DNA of 64,000 nucleotides from Pseudomonas sp. LRP2-20 (GCF_024349685.1 NZ_AP025944.1:3168001-3232000), one strand, 5' to 3'. Counted from the stretch's first letter, positions 50,787 to 60,083 are shown. Notes: generated from the letters alone by a model not told the origin. Numbers and translations are program-made.

Positions 50787-51398
50787 TCAGGCTGCAGCGA
50801 ACAGCTCGTTGGCAATCTGCGCCTGGGCGGCATCGATGGCCTGGGTACGGTGCTCCGGGCCATAGGCCAGGCCGTGGGCACGCACGACTTCCAGGTCGGT
50901 GATACCGATGAAGCCGAGGAACACCTTGAGGAAGTCCTCATGGCCAACGCCGGTCGGCTGGCCAGCGTGCAGGCCACCGGCGGTGGACACCAGCACCACT
51001 TTCTTGTTGCCGCACAGGCCTTCTGGCCCAGCTTCGGTGTACCGGAAGGTCTTGCCGGCTACGGCAACGCGGTCGATCCAGGCCTTGAGCTGGGTCGGCA
51101 CGCTGAAGTTGTACATCGGCGCGCCAATCACCACGGCGTCGGCGGCGAGGAATTCTTCGAGGGTTTCGGCACTCAGCTTGGCTTCTAAGGCCTGGGCGGC
51201 GTCGCGGGCTTCTTCAGGGGTGCCAGCGGCCACCAGGGTGGCGGACGAGAAGTGGGCGATGGCGTCGGCGGCCAGATCACGGTAGACCACTTCGATGCTC
51301 GGATCTGCGGCTTTCCAGGCTTCGACCACTTCACGGCTCAGTTGGCGAGAGGCGGAATTGTCGCCCAGGATGCTCGAATCGATATGCAACAGTTTCAT
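50787..51398 (-). CDS. azoR: FMN-dependent NADH-azoreductase
   Basis: A 203-aa flavodoxin-fold quinone/azo reductase. Opening [25 protein letters not shown] matches AzoR, then [36 protein letters not shown] and STAGGLHAG for FMN. AzoR reduces quinones and azo dyes with NADH and protects from thiol stress. The start at 51398 follows GGAGAG. It is divergent from a LysR gene, with an inverted repeat between, as is common for azoR genes. Confidence 0.93.
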   Translation of the reverse strand: MKLLHIDSSILGDNSASRQLSREVVEAWKAADPSIEVVYRDLAADAIAHFSSATLVAAGTPEEARDAAQALEAKLSAETLEEFLAADAVVIGAPMYNFSVPTQLKAWIDRVAVAGKTFRYTEAGPEGLCGNKKVVLVSTAGGLHAGQPTGVGHEDFLKVFLGFIGITDLEVVRAHGLAYGPEHRTQAIDAAQAQIANELFAAA

Positions 51399-51500
51399 GG
51401 GACTCTCCAGTGAGTGAAGACCGCAGCGGTGGGCGATCACGATGGAGAAAATCCTACCGGGGTGTCGAATGGCTGATAAGGCGATAAAAATGCGTTAGTT

Positions 51501-51526
51501 TGTCCCACAGGTAGAACAGTGAGACA
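51501..51526. promoter_or_regulatory. Inverted repeat between azoR and LysR gene
   Basis: TGTCCCAC and GTGAGACA (7 of 8 matched) lie 10 bases apart, five bases before the LysR start. LysR-type regulators usually bind such dyads and repress themselves while activating the divergent gene. Confidence 0.5.
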
Positions 51527-51531
51527 TTTCG

Positions 51532-52434
51532 ATGCAAGACCTCAATGACCTCTTCTATTTCGCCCGGGTCGTCGAAGCCGGCGGCTTCGCTGCGGCCGGG
51601 CGCCAGCTGGGCATCCCCAAGTCACGCCTGTCACGGCGCATTGCCGAACTGGAAGAACGCCTCGGCACCCGCCTGCTGCAGCGCACCACACGCCAGCTCA
51701 AGCTGACGGCCGTCGGTGAGCGCTATCTGCACCATTGCCAGGCCATGCTGCTGGAGGCCGAAGCCGCCGACGAAGTCGTGGCCAGCATGAGCAGCGAGCC
51801 GCGTGGGCGGCTGCGGGTGTCGTGCCCGGTGGCACTGGCCCATGCGTTTCTTCCCGATGTGATCAGCCGCTTCCTTGAGCAGTATCCCCAGGTGCAACTG
51901 GACATGGTCCTGCTCAACCGCCGTGTCGATCTGATTTCCGAAGGTATCGACGTAGCCCTGCGGGTACGCGACCTGGGCGACGAAGACCCGGCACTGGTCA
52001 CCCGCCGGCTGCGCCAGGCGCAGATGCAACTGGTGGCCGCACCAGGCTTTGCCGAACATATCCGCGAGCCGTCCGAGCTGGCCTCGTTGCCGGTGCTGGG
52101 GGCCGCCGAGGCCGACCGCCTGGTGCACTTCCGCCTGTTCGGCCCCGATGGCCGCCAGCAGGAGATCGCGCTGGAGCCGCGGCTGGCGATTGACGATTTC
52201 GTCGTGCGCAACGCCGCCGTGCGCGCCGGCCTGGGCTTCACCGCACTGCCCAGCATGTTCTGTGAAGAAGAGCTCGAACGTGGTGAGCTGGTGAGGTTGC
52301 TGCCCGACTGGTCGTTGCCAGGCGGTTACCTGCAGGCAGTCTACCCTCATCGCCGTGGCTTGCTACCGGCCGTGCGGGCATGGATAGATCACCTGGCGGC
52401 GTCGTTCGAGGCATGTGGAGAGCGTTATGTCTAG
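51532..52434 (+). CDS. LysR-family transcriptional regulator
   Basis: A 300-aa LysR-type protein: MQDLNDLFYFARVVEAGGFAAAGRQLGIPKSRLSRRIAELEERLGTRLLQRTTR is the winged helix, followed by a substrate-binding domain with GRLRVSCPVALAHAFLPDVI and GIDVALRVRDLGDED. This pattern belongs to the YhjC/DsdC-like group often divergent from azoR or pirin. Expression of azoR is the likely target. The next gene begins before its stop codon. Confidence 0.9.
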   Translation: MQDLNDLFYFARVVEAGGFAAAGRQLGIPKSRLSRRIAELEERLGTRLLQRTTRQLKLTAVGERYLHHCQAMLLEAEAADEVVASMSSEPRGRLRVSCPVALAHAFLPDVISRFLEQYPQVQLDMVLLNRRVDLISEGIDVALRVRDLGDEDPALVTRRLRQAQMQLVAAPGFAEHIREPSELASLPVLGAAEADRLVHFRLFGPDGRQQEIALEPRLAIDDFVVRNAAVRAGLGFTALPSMFCEEELERGELVRLLPDWSLPGGYLQAVYPHRRGLLPAVRAWIDHLAASFEACGERYV

Positions 52435-52786
52435 GCAGAAAATGACCGAGGAACAGGTAGCAGCGTTCTGCCTGAGCCTGCCGGGTGCACGGGAAGACTA
52501 CAAATGGGGCGGCATCCGGGTGTTTTCCGTGGCCGGCAACAAGATGTTCGCCGTGCTCGACCTGGCCGGTGCGGGGTTGTCGTTCAAGGTCGCCGATGAG
52601 CTGTTTCTGGGCTATTGCGACCGGCCTGGCGTGCGGCCGGCGCCTTATCTGGCACGTGCCAGGTGGATCAGCATGGAGCCGCCCTACCCCATGGGCCGGG
52701 ATGAACTGTGCGACCTGCTGCAGCGCTCGCACCAGCTGGTGGTGCGGCGGCTGCCGAAACGGCTGCAGGCAGGCCTGCTGGGCTGA
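52427..52786 (+). CDS. MmcQ/YjbR-family protein
   Basis: A 119-aa protein with the MmcQ/YjbR fold: TEEQVAAFCLSLPGAREDYKWGGIRVFSVAGNKMFAVLDL and YLARARWISMEPPYPMGRDELCDLLQRSHQLVVRRLPKR. Such proteins are called DNA-binding by fold, but the activity is not proven. The ATG at 52427 overlaps the LysR stop (TAG at 52432), and GGAG lies ten bases upstream, so the two are probably coupled. Confidence 0.85.
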   Translation: MSRQKMTEEQVAAFCLSLPGAREDYKWGGIRVFSVAGNKMFAVLDLAGAGLSFKVADELFLGYCDRPGVRPAPYLARARWISMEPPYPMGRDELCDLLQRSHQLVVRRLPKRLQAGLLG

Positions 52787-53215
52787 TCAGTTGAACGGCA
52801 GGAATCGGCTGCCCAGGAACAGGTAGTCGAGCCAGAACACCTGATGCAGCAGCACGATGCCCCAGAACACCAGCTGGTAGGACAGTTTGCGTGTCTTGTG
52901 GCGCAACAGCTGCTGAGCGACCAGCGCGCCGGGCCAGCCCCCCAGCAGCTCGCTGGCATGCAACACCTTTTCCGGCGTGCGCCAGGCATCGCCCTGGGCC
53001 TGGCGCTTGTCCTGCCAGTACAGCAGCAGGCTGATCAGGCTGACCAACGGGTACAACGCCAGTGGCACCCATGTCTGCCCACTCCAGCCCATCTGTGCTG
53101 CGCCAACCCCCGGCAACAGGCACAGTGCACCCAGCAGCAACAGCTTCAGGCGCGCATTGCGCACGCCCGTTGTGCGTTCAGCGCCGCGTGGCGCCGTGCC
53201 CTGTGCGCGCGCCAT
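52787..53215 (-). CDS. DUF1294 membrane protein
   Basis: A 142-aa membrane protein. After a basic N terminus come helices (LKLLLLGALCLLPGV, LALYPLVSLISLLLYW) and the DUF1294 core YWQDKRQAQGDAWRTPEKVLHASELLGGWPGALVAQQLLRHKTRKLSYQLVFW. In many relatives a cold-shock domain precedes DUF1294; here it is absent. It begins one base after the uppP stop and is probably co-expressed. Function not known. Confidence 0.85.
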   Translation of the reverse strand: MARAQGTAPRGAERTTGVRNARLKLLLLGALCLLPGVGAAQMGWSGQTWVPLALYPLVSLISLLLYWQDKRQAQGDAWRTPEKVLHASELLGGWPGALVAQQLLRHKTRKLSYQLVFWGIVLLHQVFWLDYLFLGSRFLPFN

Positions 53216-53216
53216 G

Positions 53217-54047
53217 TCAGCTGTGCGCCGTCGACCAGTCGACCCAGCCGAACTGCCAGGTCGCCAGAATCAACATACCAAAGACGATGCGATACCAGGC
53301 AAAGGCGGCATAGCTGTGGTTGGCGATGAACTTCAGCAGCGCCCGCACGGCGATCATGGCGAAGATGAACGAGGTCACGAACCCGATAGCGAACACCGGC
53401 AGGTCGCTCGGTTCGAACAGGTGGCGGTACTTGTAGCCCGAATACACCGCCGCACCGACCATGGTCGGCATCGCCAGGAAGAACGAGAACTCGGTTGCCG
53501 CCTTGCGCGACAGGCCGAACAGCAGGCCGCCGATGATGGTGGAGCCGGAGCGCGAGGTACCCGGGATCATCGCCAGGCACTGCAGCAAACCGATCTTCAG
53601 GGCGTGGGTCCAGCGCATGTCGTCGACATGGTCCACGGCCACGGTGTGCTGACGGCGTTCGGCCCAAAGCATGATCACGCCACCGATCACCAGCGCCGTT
53701 GCCACGGTGATCGGGTTGAACAGGTACTCGTGAATCAGGTCGGCGAACAGCACGCCCAGCACCACCGCCGGCATGAACGCCAGCAACAGGTTGCCGGTAA
53801 AACGCCGAGCCTTCGGCTGGCGGGTCAGGCCGAACACCACTTCGAGGATCTTGCCACGAAACTCCCACATGACCGCCAGGATCGCTGCCAGCTGGATGAT
53901 GATGTTGAACGCCATGGCCCGTTCGCCGCCAAATCCGATCAGGTCGGCGACGATGATCTGGTGGCCGGTACTGGAAATCGGCAGGAACTCCGTAAGCCCC
54001 TCGACCACACCTAAGATGATTGCCTGCAAGGCAGTCCAAAAATCCAT
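53217..54047 (-). CDS. uppP: Undecaprenyl-diphosphatase UppP (BacA)
   Basis: A 276-aa membrane enzyme that removes a phosphate from undecaprenyl diphosphate to recycle the peptidoglycan lipid carrier, giving bacitracin resistance. Both motifs are present: [17 protein letters not shown] (residues 16-32) and [28 protein letters not shown] (about 163-190). The start [17 protein letters not shown] is the family's. It is divergent from the chemoreceptor gene across a 299-base region. Pseudomonads can carry more than one copy. Confidence 0.96.
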   Translation of the reverse strand: MDFWTALQAIILGVVEGLTEFLPISSTGHQIIVADLIGFGGERAMAFNIIIQLAAILAVMWEFRGKILEVVFGLTRQPKARRFTGNLLLAFMPAVVLGVLFADLIHEYLFNPITVATALVIGGVIMLWAERRQHTVAVDHVDDMRWTHALKIGLLQCLAMIPGTSRSGSTIIGGLLFGLSRKAATEFSFFLAMPTMVGAAVYSGYKYRHLFEPSDLPVFAIGFVTSFIFAMIAVRALLKFIANHSYAAFAWYRIVFGMLILATWQFGWVDWSTAHS

Positions 54048-54346
54048 TCTTCCCCCGATGAAGCACTGCTGCTTGCAGGCCCCTTATTCTTGGTTTGCTT
54101 GTGATTGCCGCACGCGGCGCGGCCTTTTTACAGCGACTTCTGGGACCGGCGCCAGTGGAAAAGTTCAGCCTGCCTAAAGGTTTCATCTTGCCCGGCCGAA
54201 ATCCTATCAAAGCGGCATGGCAAAGGCGCGTGCGGCCTGTGGCAGAGTAGCCAATAACTAGCACTTAGCCATTAGTCGAGTGCCTGCCGCCTGCAAAGCA
54301 TGCTTGGATGCAGCTGAATAAAAAGAACAATGCAGGAGTGGATTCG
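54048..54346. other. Region between uppP and chemoreceptor genes
   Basis: About 300 bases with promoters for both divergent genes expected. A GC-rich GCACGCGGCGCGGCC hairpin followed by TTTTT lies near 54110-54130. I see no gene. Confidence 0.5.
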
Positions 54347-55981
54347 ATGAAGGCATTGCGGTCGATGTCGATCAGCCGGCGTCTGTGGCTGATTCTGGTG
54401 GTTGCGGTGGGCATGCTGGTGGTGCTCGGTTTGCTGATGCTGCGCCAGATCCATGGCGACCTGTACCAGGCCAAGGCGGAAAAGACCCGCCACGTGGTAC
54501 AGACCGCCGCTGGCGTGCTGGCCTACTACCAGGGCCTGGAAGCCGCCGGTACGCTCAGCCGCGAGGCGGCCCAGCAGCAGGCCCTGCAAGTGGTGCGGGC
54601 GCTGCGCTACGACCAGAACGACTATTTCTGGATCAACGATCTGGGGCCGAAGATGATCATGCATCCGGCCAACCCCAAACTCGACGGCCAGGACCTCTCC
54701 GCGATCCGCGACCCGGACGGTTTCGCCGTGTTCAACGAGATGGTCGCCCTCGCCCGCAGCCAGGGCGCCGGCCCGGTCGACTACCGCTGGCCCAAGCCTG
54801 GGGCCAGCGAGCCGGTGGCCAAAACGTCTTATATCCAGCTGTTCAAACCCTGGGGCTGGATCATCGGCTCCGGCGTCTACGTCGACGATGTACAGGCAGA
54901 ATTCGCCCGCCAGCTGCGTGATGCCTCACTGGTCGGCCTGGCCATCGCCGTGCTGATGGCCCTGGTGGTCATGCTCATCGCCCGCAGCATTGCCCGCCCC
55001 TTGCAGGAAGCCGTGCACGCCATGGGCAACATCGCCAGCGGCGAAAGCGACCTTAGCCGGCGCCTGGACACCCACGGCCGCGACGAGATCACCCACCTGG
55101 GCCAGCACTTCAACCAGTTCAACGGCAAGCTGCAGGGGGTGGTCGGCCAACTCCAGGGTGCCGCCCACGCCCTGGCGCAGTCGGCCGGGCAGGTCGGCGA
55201 CAATGCTGGCGCCGCACAGCAGCACAGCGCCCAACAGTCGCTGCAGATGGACCAGGTGGCGACAGCGGTCAACGAAGTCACCTATGCCGTGCAGGATGTG
55301 GCCAAGACCGCCGAACAGGCCGCCGGTGAGATGCGCGCCGCACAGCAGCAGGTGGAGCACGGCCAGCAGGCCATTCACGGCAGCCTGCAGCAGATCGACC
55401 GCCTCTCGGTGACCATCGAGCAGGCGGTGCAGGTAATCCGCGAACTGGCTGGGCACAGTACCAGGATTGGCGGGGTACTGGAGGTGATCCGCGCCATCGC
55501 CGAGCAGACCAACCTGCTCGCCCTCAACGCCGCCATCGAAGCCGCTCGCGCTGGCGAACAGGGCCGCGGCTTCGCCGTGGTTGCCGACGAGGTGCGCCTG
55601 CTGGCGCAACGCACCGCGCAGTCGACTGCCGAAATCCACACCATGATCGAGCACCTGCAAGGCCAGTCCGATGCCGCAGTCAAAGCCATCGACACCAGCA
55701 GCGAAGCCTCGCGCCAGACCGTGCAGCAAGCCCGCGAGGCCGGCGCCAGCCTGGATGCCATCAGCCAGGCGCTGCACAGCCTCACCGCCCTCAACGCTTC
55801 GATCGCCAGTGCCACCTTGCAGCAGTCGCATGTGGTCGAGGAAATCAACCGCAATGTGCTGGACACCGCCGGGCTGTCGCAACAAACCGCCGACGCCGCA
55901 CGCCAGTCCAGCGACGCCGGCATGGCCCTGGGCCGGCTCAGCGAGGAGCTTGAACAACTGTTGCGCCAGTTCCGGGTCTGA
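54347..55981 (+). CDS. mcpP: Cache-domain methyl-accepting chemotaxis protein (McpP-like)
   Basis: A 544-aa chemoreceptor. One membrane helix (about residues 12-32), a periplasmic sCache_2 domain (about 35-180, [32 protein letters not shown]...), a second helix (about 190-212), HAMP (215-268) and the signalling domain with the tip [20 protein letters not shown] then [20 protein letters not shown]. The start follows CAGGAG. No C-terminal CheR-binding pentapeptide. sCache_2 receptors usually bind C2-C3 carboxylates (acetate, pyruvate, propionate, lactate), as for P. putida McpP; the name rests on domain and neighbourhood, so ligand specificity is inferred. Confidence 0.85.
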   Translation: MKALRSMSISRRLWLILVVAVGMLVVLGLLMLRQIHGDLYQAKAEKTRHVVQTAAGVLAYYQGLEAAGTLSREAAQQQALQVVRALRYDQNDYFWINDLGPKMIMHPANPKLDGQDLSAIRDPDGFAVFNEMVALARSQGAGPVDYRWPKPGASEPVAKTSYIQLFKPWGWIIGSGVYVDDVQAEFARQLRDASLVGLAIAVLMALVVMLIARSIARPLQEAVHAMGNIASGESDLSRRLDTHGRDEITHLGQHFNQFNGKLQGVVGQLQGAAHALAQSAGQVGDNAGAAQQHSAQQSLQMDQVATAVNEVTYAVQDVAKTAEQAAGEMRAAQQQVEHGQQAIHGSLQQIDRLSVTIEQAVQVIRELAGHSTRIGGVLEVIRAIAEQTNLLALNAAIEAARAGEQGRGFAVVADEVRLLAQRTAQSTAEIHTMIEHLQGQSDAAVKAIDTSSEASRQTVQQAREAGASLDAISQALHSLTALNASIASATLQQSHVVEEINRNVLDTAGLSQQTADAARQSSDAGMALGRLSEELEQLLRQFRV

Positions 55982-56103
55982 ACCGGCCGTGATCACTGGC
56001 CCGCGCGCCGCCAAGCCGGCGCATGGGCCGGTGCAGGTTGCGCGCTACACCTCCTGCCCTGCACAGGCTACAATCGCCGCCCTTTGCCAACCAAGGATCG
56101 CCG

Positions 56104-56670
56104 ATGTCCGGCCTCGAACTCATCGCCGCCGTGCTCGGCGTGACCGCCGTGTGGCTCACCGTCAAACAGAACGCCTGGTGCTGGCCGATCGGCCTGGTCA
56201 TGGTGCTCATCTATGGCTGGCTGTTCTACGAGGTGAAGCTGTACTCGGGCATGCTGCTGCAGTTGGCCTACGCCGTGCTGCAGCTGTACGGCTGGTGGCA
56301 GTGGAAACGCCCGGATCGGGTAGAGGACGCTCGCCAGGTCTCGCGCCTGCCAGTACGCTCGCTGCTCGGCGGCTTGGCGGCGGGGCTGCTGCTGAGCGTT
56401 GCACTGGGTGCGGCGATGGCCGGCTGGACCGATGCCGCGCTGCCCTGGCTGGATGCCACGCTGACCGGCTTCAGCCTGGTCGCGCAACTGTGGATGGCGC
56501 AGAAGCGCGTGCAGTGCTGGCCGCTGTGGATCGTGGTGGATGTGGTCTATGTCGGCCAGTACCTGCACCAACAGCTGTACTTCACGGCCGGTTTCTTTGC
56601 CGTGTTGACCCTGATCGCAGTGCGCGGCTGGCTGGAATGGCGCCGTGACCCTGCGTTGGTGCACCCATGA
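56104..56670 (+). CDS. pnuC: Nicotinamide riboside transporter PnuC
   Basis: A 188-aa membrane protein with about seven helices. Family features: VWLTVKQNAWCWPIGLVMVLIYGWLFYEVKLYS near the N terminus and LQLYGWWQWKRP, then WIVVDVVYVGQYLHQQLYFTAGFFAVL at the C terminus. PnuC carriers import nicotinamide riboside, trapped by phosphorylation. The ATG at 56104 has AAGGATCGCCG before it. The next gene, a NadR-like kinase, overlaps it by four bases, which completes the salvage step. Confidence 0.9.
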   Translation: MSGLELIAAVLGVTAVWLTVKQNAWCWPIGLVMVLIYGWLFYEVKLYSGMLLQLAYAVLQLYGWWQWKRPDRVEDARQVSRLPVRSLLGGLAAGLLLSVALGAAMAGWTDAALPWLDATLTGFSLVAQLWMAQKRVQCWPLWIVVDVVYVGQYLHQQLYFTAGFFAVLTLIAVRGWLEWRRDPALVHP

Positions 56671-57218
56671 AGGTCCTGGTCCTGTGCGGCCCCGAGTCCA
56701 GCGGCAAAAGCTGGCTAAGCGGTGAAATCCAGGCGCATTTCGGCGGTATCGTGGTGGCCGAATACGTGCGCCACTTCATCGACCAGGAGTGCCGCGACAC
56801 CTGCTATGCCGATATTCCCACCATCGCCCGCGGCCAGCTGGCCTGGGAAGACCAGGCCCGCCAGCAGGCTCCCGAACTGCTGATTCTCGATACCCACCTG
56901 CTCAGCAACATGCTGTGGAGTCACGCCCTGTTCGGTGCTTGCCCAGCCTGGCTGGAACAGGCGTTGCTTGCCCGTCGATACGACCTGCACCTGCTGCTCA
57001 GTCCACAAGGGGTGGGCTGGGTCGCCGATGGTCAGCGCAGCCAGCCGGACCTGGCCGACCGCCAGGTGTTCTTCGAGGACAGCCGCCGCTGGCTGGAGCG
57101 CCATGGGCAACCGCTGCAGATCATCGAAGGCGACTGGCCGCAGCGCAGCGCAACGGCCCTGCTTGCCGTGCAGCGCCTGCTGGCAGGCAAAACCCCGGTC
57201 TGCCCAACCGAGTGTTAA
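56667..57218 (+). CDS. NadR-type ribosylnicotinamide kinase
   Basis: A 183-aa ATPase with the P-loop GPESSGKSWLS (residues 8-18), AEYVRHFIDQ, and DTHLLSNMLWSHALFG typical of the kinase half of NadR. There is no N-terminal adenylyltransferase and no helix-turn-helix, so it is a stand-alone kinase that turns imported nicotinamide riboside into NMN. It overlaps pnuC by four bases (ATGA) and is coupled to it. Confidence 0.88.
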   Translation: MKVLVLCGPESSGKSWLSGEIQAHFGGIVVAEYVRHFIDQECRDTCYADIPTIARGQLAWEDQARQQAPELLILDTHLLSNMLWSHALFGACPAWLEQALLARRYDLHLLLSPQGVGWVADGQRSQPDLADRQVFFEDSRRWLERHGQPLQIIEGDWPQRSATALLAVQRLLAGKTPVCPTEC

Positions 57219-57515
57219 TCCCATGACACACCCAGGTGAGGCCAAGTCCCCGTTTCTGTGGGCTCACATCCAATTGCGGGGGCAGTGTCAAGGTTATGAA
57301 ACATTCGTTGAAAAGCCCCTTCGAGTAACGCAAATGCTGGGCCAAACGCCGATTCATTGAAAATTTGTCTCAGCGCTGATACAGCAAATTCACTGTTGGT
57401 TCAGACAGTGCGCCCAACGCTCTGATTTAAAAGAAATCTCCAAAAACGGCACGGCTTTCGCTCTCCTCCTTCGCAACGCTGAACAAGACCAGCGCATCAA
57501 GAAGGAGTAGCCGTC
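57219..57515. other. Region upstream of the fap operon
   Basis: No gene. It contains the palindrome TCAGCGCTGA (57370-57379) and a GG-N10-GC element (57447-57461). AAGGAG precedes the fapA start. Confidence 0.55.
57447..57461 (+). promoter_or_regulatory. Candidate sigma-54 promoter element before fapA
   Basis: CGGCACGGCTTTCGC has GG and GC separated by ten bases, as in the -24/-12 element (consensus TGGCACG-N4-TTGC). Two consensus positions differ. It would start transcription about 40 bases before fapA. Confidence 0.4.
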
Positions 57516-57947
57516 ATGGGGAAACTGGATAAAGGCATTTTTCGCCTGCTGCTGGTCGGTTGTGCACTGGGTTCGGCGCTGCCCGTACACGCCGACAACG
57601 GCATCATCGTAATCACCCGCGATGTGCAACCGCGCATGGCCATTCGAGCGCCGCTGGCGCCCGACCCCTACCCTACCACCGCCAATGCCAACCCCTCCGC
57701 GCAAGTCCTCAAGCAAACCAACGAACTGAGCGACGGCGATTTTGCCAGCATCACCAGCGGCACGGGGATTTCCTCGCTGGTCACCCAGCAGACCGACAAC
57801 CTGGGCGGCCACATCGGTAACCAGACGCAATTGGCGAACCAGGCTGCCGGCCGTGGCACAGGTTCAGGCAACGGTATTTCCAACATGGTCAACTCAAGCG
57901 TCCAGCGTGGTCTTGCCCCACTGCAGATCCTCACGGGAGGCAAATGA
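57516..57947 (+). CDS. fapA: FapA, functional amyloid chaperone-like protein
   Basis: A 143-aa exported protein with signal peptide ending ALPVHA. It contains TNELSDGDFASITSGTGISSLVTQQTDNLGGHIGNQTQLANQAAGRG, the FapA-type Gln/Asn-rich region, and begins the fap operon. In other pseudomonads FapA affects the FapB/FapC composition of the fibre. AAGGAG lies seven bases before the ATG. fapB starts one base after its stop. Confidence 0.88.
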   Translation: MGKLDKGIFRLLLVGCALGSALPVHADNGIIVITRDVQPRMAIRAPLAPDPYPTTANANPSAQVLKQTNELSDGDFASITSGTGISSLVTQQTDNLGGHIGNQTQLANQAAGRGTGSGNGISNMVNSSVQRGLAPLQILTGGK

Positions 57948-57948
57948 C

Positions 57949-58527
57949 ATGAGGCAAACGCTGTTCATCCTGGCCCTGCTGGGCAGTGCCACGGCCCTGG
58001 CGCAGTCACCGGTTCCGGTGATCAACGACGCCAACATCGACAGTTCCGGCGCGCAGTACCAAGGCAACTTCAGCGTCAACCAGGCCGCTGGCGATGGCCA
58101 GCAACAAGCCAACGCCCGGGCACTCGCCACAGGCCACGAGGCCACTGCAACCACGCTGATCCGTCAGCGCCAGTTGTCCATCGTCGACCCCAACATGGGC
58201 GCCAGTGCCAGCATCCAGGGCAACGCCTTCAGCCATGGCAGCGGCGCTCTGGGCGTCAACCAGAGTGCGGGCGCTGCCACCCAGCAGGCCAATGCCCTGC
58301 GCATCAGCATCAGTACACAACCGCAAAGCATCGATGACAGCGTCCTTCTGCAACAGAACGTGGCGCTGATCAACAGCTCCGATCCATCTGATACCTCACC
58401 CGGCTATCGCCACGTCACCACCGGTGACCAGGCATTCACCGGTAGCCGCGGGGTCATCCAGCTGAATCAGAGCGCCGGGGTGGGTAACCAGACGGCAAAC
58501 ACCCTGAGCGTACGGGTCGCGAACTGA
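57949..58527 (+). CDS. fapB: FapB, minor amyloid subunit / nucleator
   Basis: A 192-aa exported protein (signal RQTLFILALLGSATALAQ) with three amyloid-type repeats, each having the 'GN-SVNQAAGDGQQQAN' pattern: SVNQAAGDGQQQANARAL, GVNQSAGAATQQANALRI and QLNQSAGVGNQTANTLSV. FapB is thought to nucleate the FapC fibre. GGGAGG precedes the ATG. There are no cysteines in the mature part. Confidence 0.92.
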   Translation: MRQTLFILALLGSATALAQSPVPVINDANIDSSGAQYQGNFSVNQAAGDGQQQANARALATGHEATATTLIRQRQLSIVDPNMGASASIQGNAFSHGSGALGVNQSAGAATQQANALRISISTQPQSIDDSVLLQQNVALINSSDPSDTSPGYRHVTTGDQAFTGSRGVIQLNQSAGVGNQTANTLSVRVAN

Positions 58528-58579
58528 CCCAGCAGGTAACAGGTAAGAACAACACTTAACCTAAAGACGGAGAAACACC

Positions 58580-60070
58580 ATGAAACCCTCGATGGCAATC
58601 AAGCCTCTGGTTTTCGCAATTGCTGCGGTCATGGCTGTTGCTGCACAAGCGGATCAGAACAATCGTCGTGGTCACGACAACCACAATAACCACCACCGGC
58701 AAATGGACAGGGCTGTTTTCACCAGCGCCTCTGCTGAAGCGACTGACTCGCAAAGAAGCACCGGCAATACCATCTACAACGAAGGCACCGTCAACGAAGC
58801 TGAAATGAGCAGCTCGGGTGCCGGTGCCAGCGGCAACGTGGGCGTGAACGTGGCGGCCGGTAACGGCAACCAGCAGGACAACGCCGCGGCCATCGCCAAC
58901 ACGTCGTCCGACAATGCCGACATCGACAACAGCTTCGTCTTCGGCACCGCCACTGCGAACGCTGAAGTGACCCAGCGCAGCAACAACAACACCGTCAACA
59001 ACTGGTCGACCCGCAGCTCCGCCGTCATGAGCGGCTCGGCCGACGGCAGCAGCGGCAACATTGGTATCAACATTGCTGGCGGCGACCTGAACCAGCAGAA
59101 AAATACCATGGCGATCGCCAACAACGCCGCGCCTATCGGTAACTCCAGCGCTACGGCTTCGGCCGACCAGAACGGCCCTGGCCTGACGGTGAACAACCGT
59201 GCTGACCGGACCTACACCATCGATACGCTGAGCCTGACCGTTTCCAAGAGCGGTTCGGCCTCGCGCAGCGGTTCGTTCGATGCCAGTGTCGACAAGAGTT
59301 CCAGCTCGAGCTGGAGCGCGTCGGGCAGCAATAGCGCCAGCGCCAGCGGCAGCAAGAGCAGCAGCGCCAGCGGTTCAACCAGCATGACCGCCAGCGGCTC
59401 CAACAGCAGCAGCTCCAGTGGCAGCAACAGCATGAGCGCCAGTGGTTCCAACAACTACGCTGCAAACGGCAGCGCCAGCAACAACCACAGCTCGTCGTCC
59501 AATACCACGGTTAGCGCATCGCTCGATGCCAGTGCCAATGGCAGTGCATCGTCGTCGCAAACCTTCGGCAACTTCACTCGCTCGCGCAGCTCCGACTTCG
59601 ACGCATCGCTCAGTGCATCGCTGGATGCCTCGATCGACAAGTCCCATGAGTCGGCCAGCAACTCGTCGTTCGACAAGTCGTTCAGCTCGTCCTTCGACAA
59701 GGCCTACGATTCTTCGTATGACCGTAGCCATGACTCGTCCTATGACAAGTCTCGCGATACGTCTTACGAGAAGGCCAACCAGTCGGCATGGGAAAAAGCC
59801 AGTGCCTCGGCCTACGAGAAAGCCGGCGAGAAAGCTTCGCAATCGTCGGACAGCATCTCGAAGAGCTTCAGCGAGTCTAGCGAGTATGCCCTGAGCAACA
59901 CCGTGTCGTGGCAAGTGCTGACCCCGACCGGCTGGGCCAACCCTGTGACCAACACCGCCACCCTGAGTGGTTCGGTGAACGGTGGCAGCGGCAACCTGGG
60001 CGTGAACGTGGCAGCCGGTGTAGGCAACCAGCAAAGCAACTCGCTGGCCATCTCCAACACCTCGATGTAA
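58580..60070 (+). CDS. fapC: FapC, major amyloid subunit
   Basis: The main structural protein of the Fap fibre, 496 aa, with signal peptide ending AVAAQA. Repeats R1 (about residues 45-110), R2 (117-182) and R3 (433-496) share the core G-N-x-G-V/I-N-V/I-A-x-G-x-x-N-Q-Q-x-N. A very short linker joins R1 and R2, while about 250 residues separate R2 from R3, rich in Ser, Ala, Gly and Asn and then in Asp-Lys-Ser units. No cysteine occurs anywhere, so the C-terminal CxxC reported for some FapC proteins is absent. The spacing agrees with the FapC plan apart from the linker. Fibres support biofilm. Confidence 0.93.
   Translation: MKPSMAIKPLVFAIAAVMAVAAQADQNNRRGHDNHNNHHRQMDRAVFTSASAEATDSQRSTGNTIYNEGTVNEAEMSSSGAGASGNVGVNVAAGNGNQQDNAAAIANTSSDNADIDNSFVFGTATANAEVTQRSNNNTVNNWSTRSSAVMSGSADGSSGNIGINIAGGDLNQQKNTMAIANNAAPIGNSSATASADQNGPGLTVNNRADRTYTIDTLSLTVSKSGSASRSGSFDASVDKSSSSSWSASGSNSASASGSKSSSASGSTSMTASGSNSSSSSGSNSMSASGSNNYAANGSASNNHSSSSNTTVSASLDASANGSASSSQTFGNFTRSRSSDFDASLSASLDASIDKSHESASNSSFDKSFSSSFDKAYDSSYDRSHDSSYDKSRDTSYEKANQSAWEKASASAYEKAGEKASQSSDSISKSFSESSEYALSNTVSWQVLTPTGWANPVTNTATLSGSVNGGSGNLGVNVAAGVGNQQSNSLAISNTSM
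59281..59850 (+). repeat. Low-complexity linker repeat inside fapC
   Basis: The first part encodes alternating Ser/Ala/Gly/Asn units such as SASGSKSSSASGS and SASGSNN; the second encodes repeats built on S-F/Y-D-K/R (SFDKSFSSSFDKAYDSSYDR...). Near-identical AGC/AGT and TCG codon runs suggest growth by slippage. Confidence 0.75.
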
Positions 60071-60083
60071 CAACGGCGGTCTG

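Noticed and set aside
54926-56014. 362-codon minus-strand frame opposite the chemoreceptor
   Set aside because: Antisense of the repetitive HAMP and signalling domain; no motif of its own.
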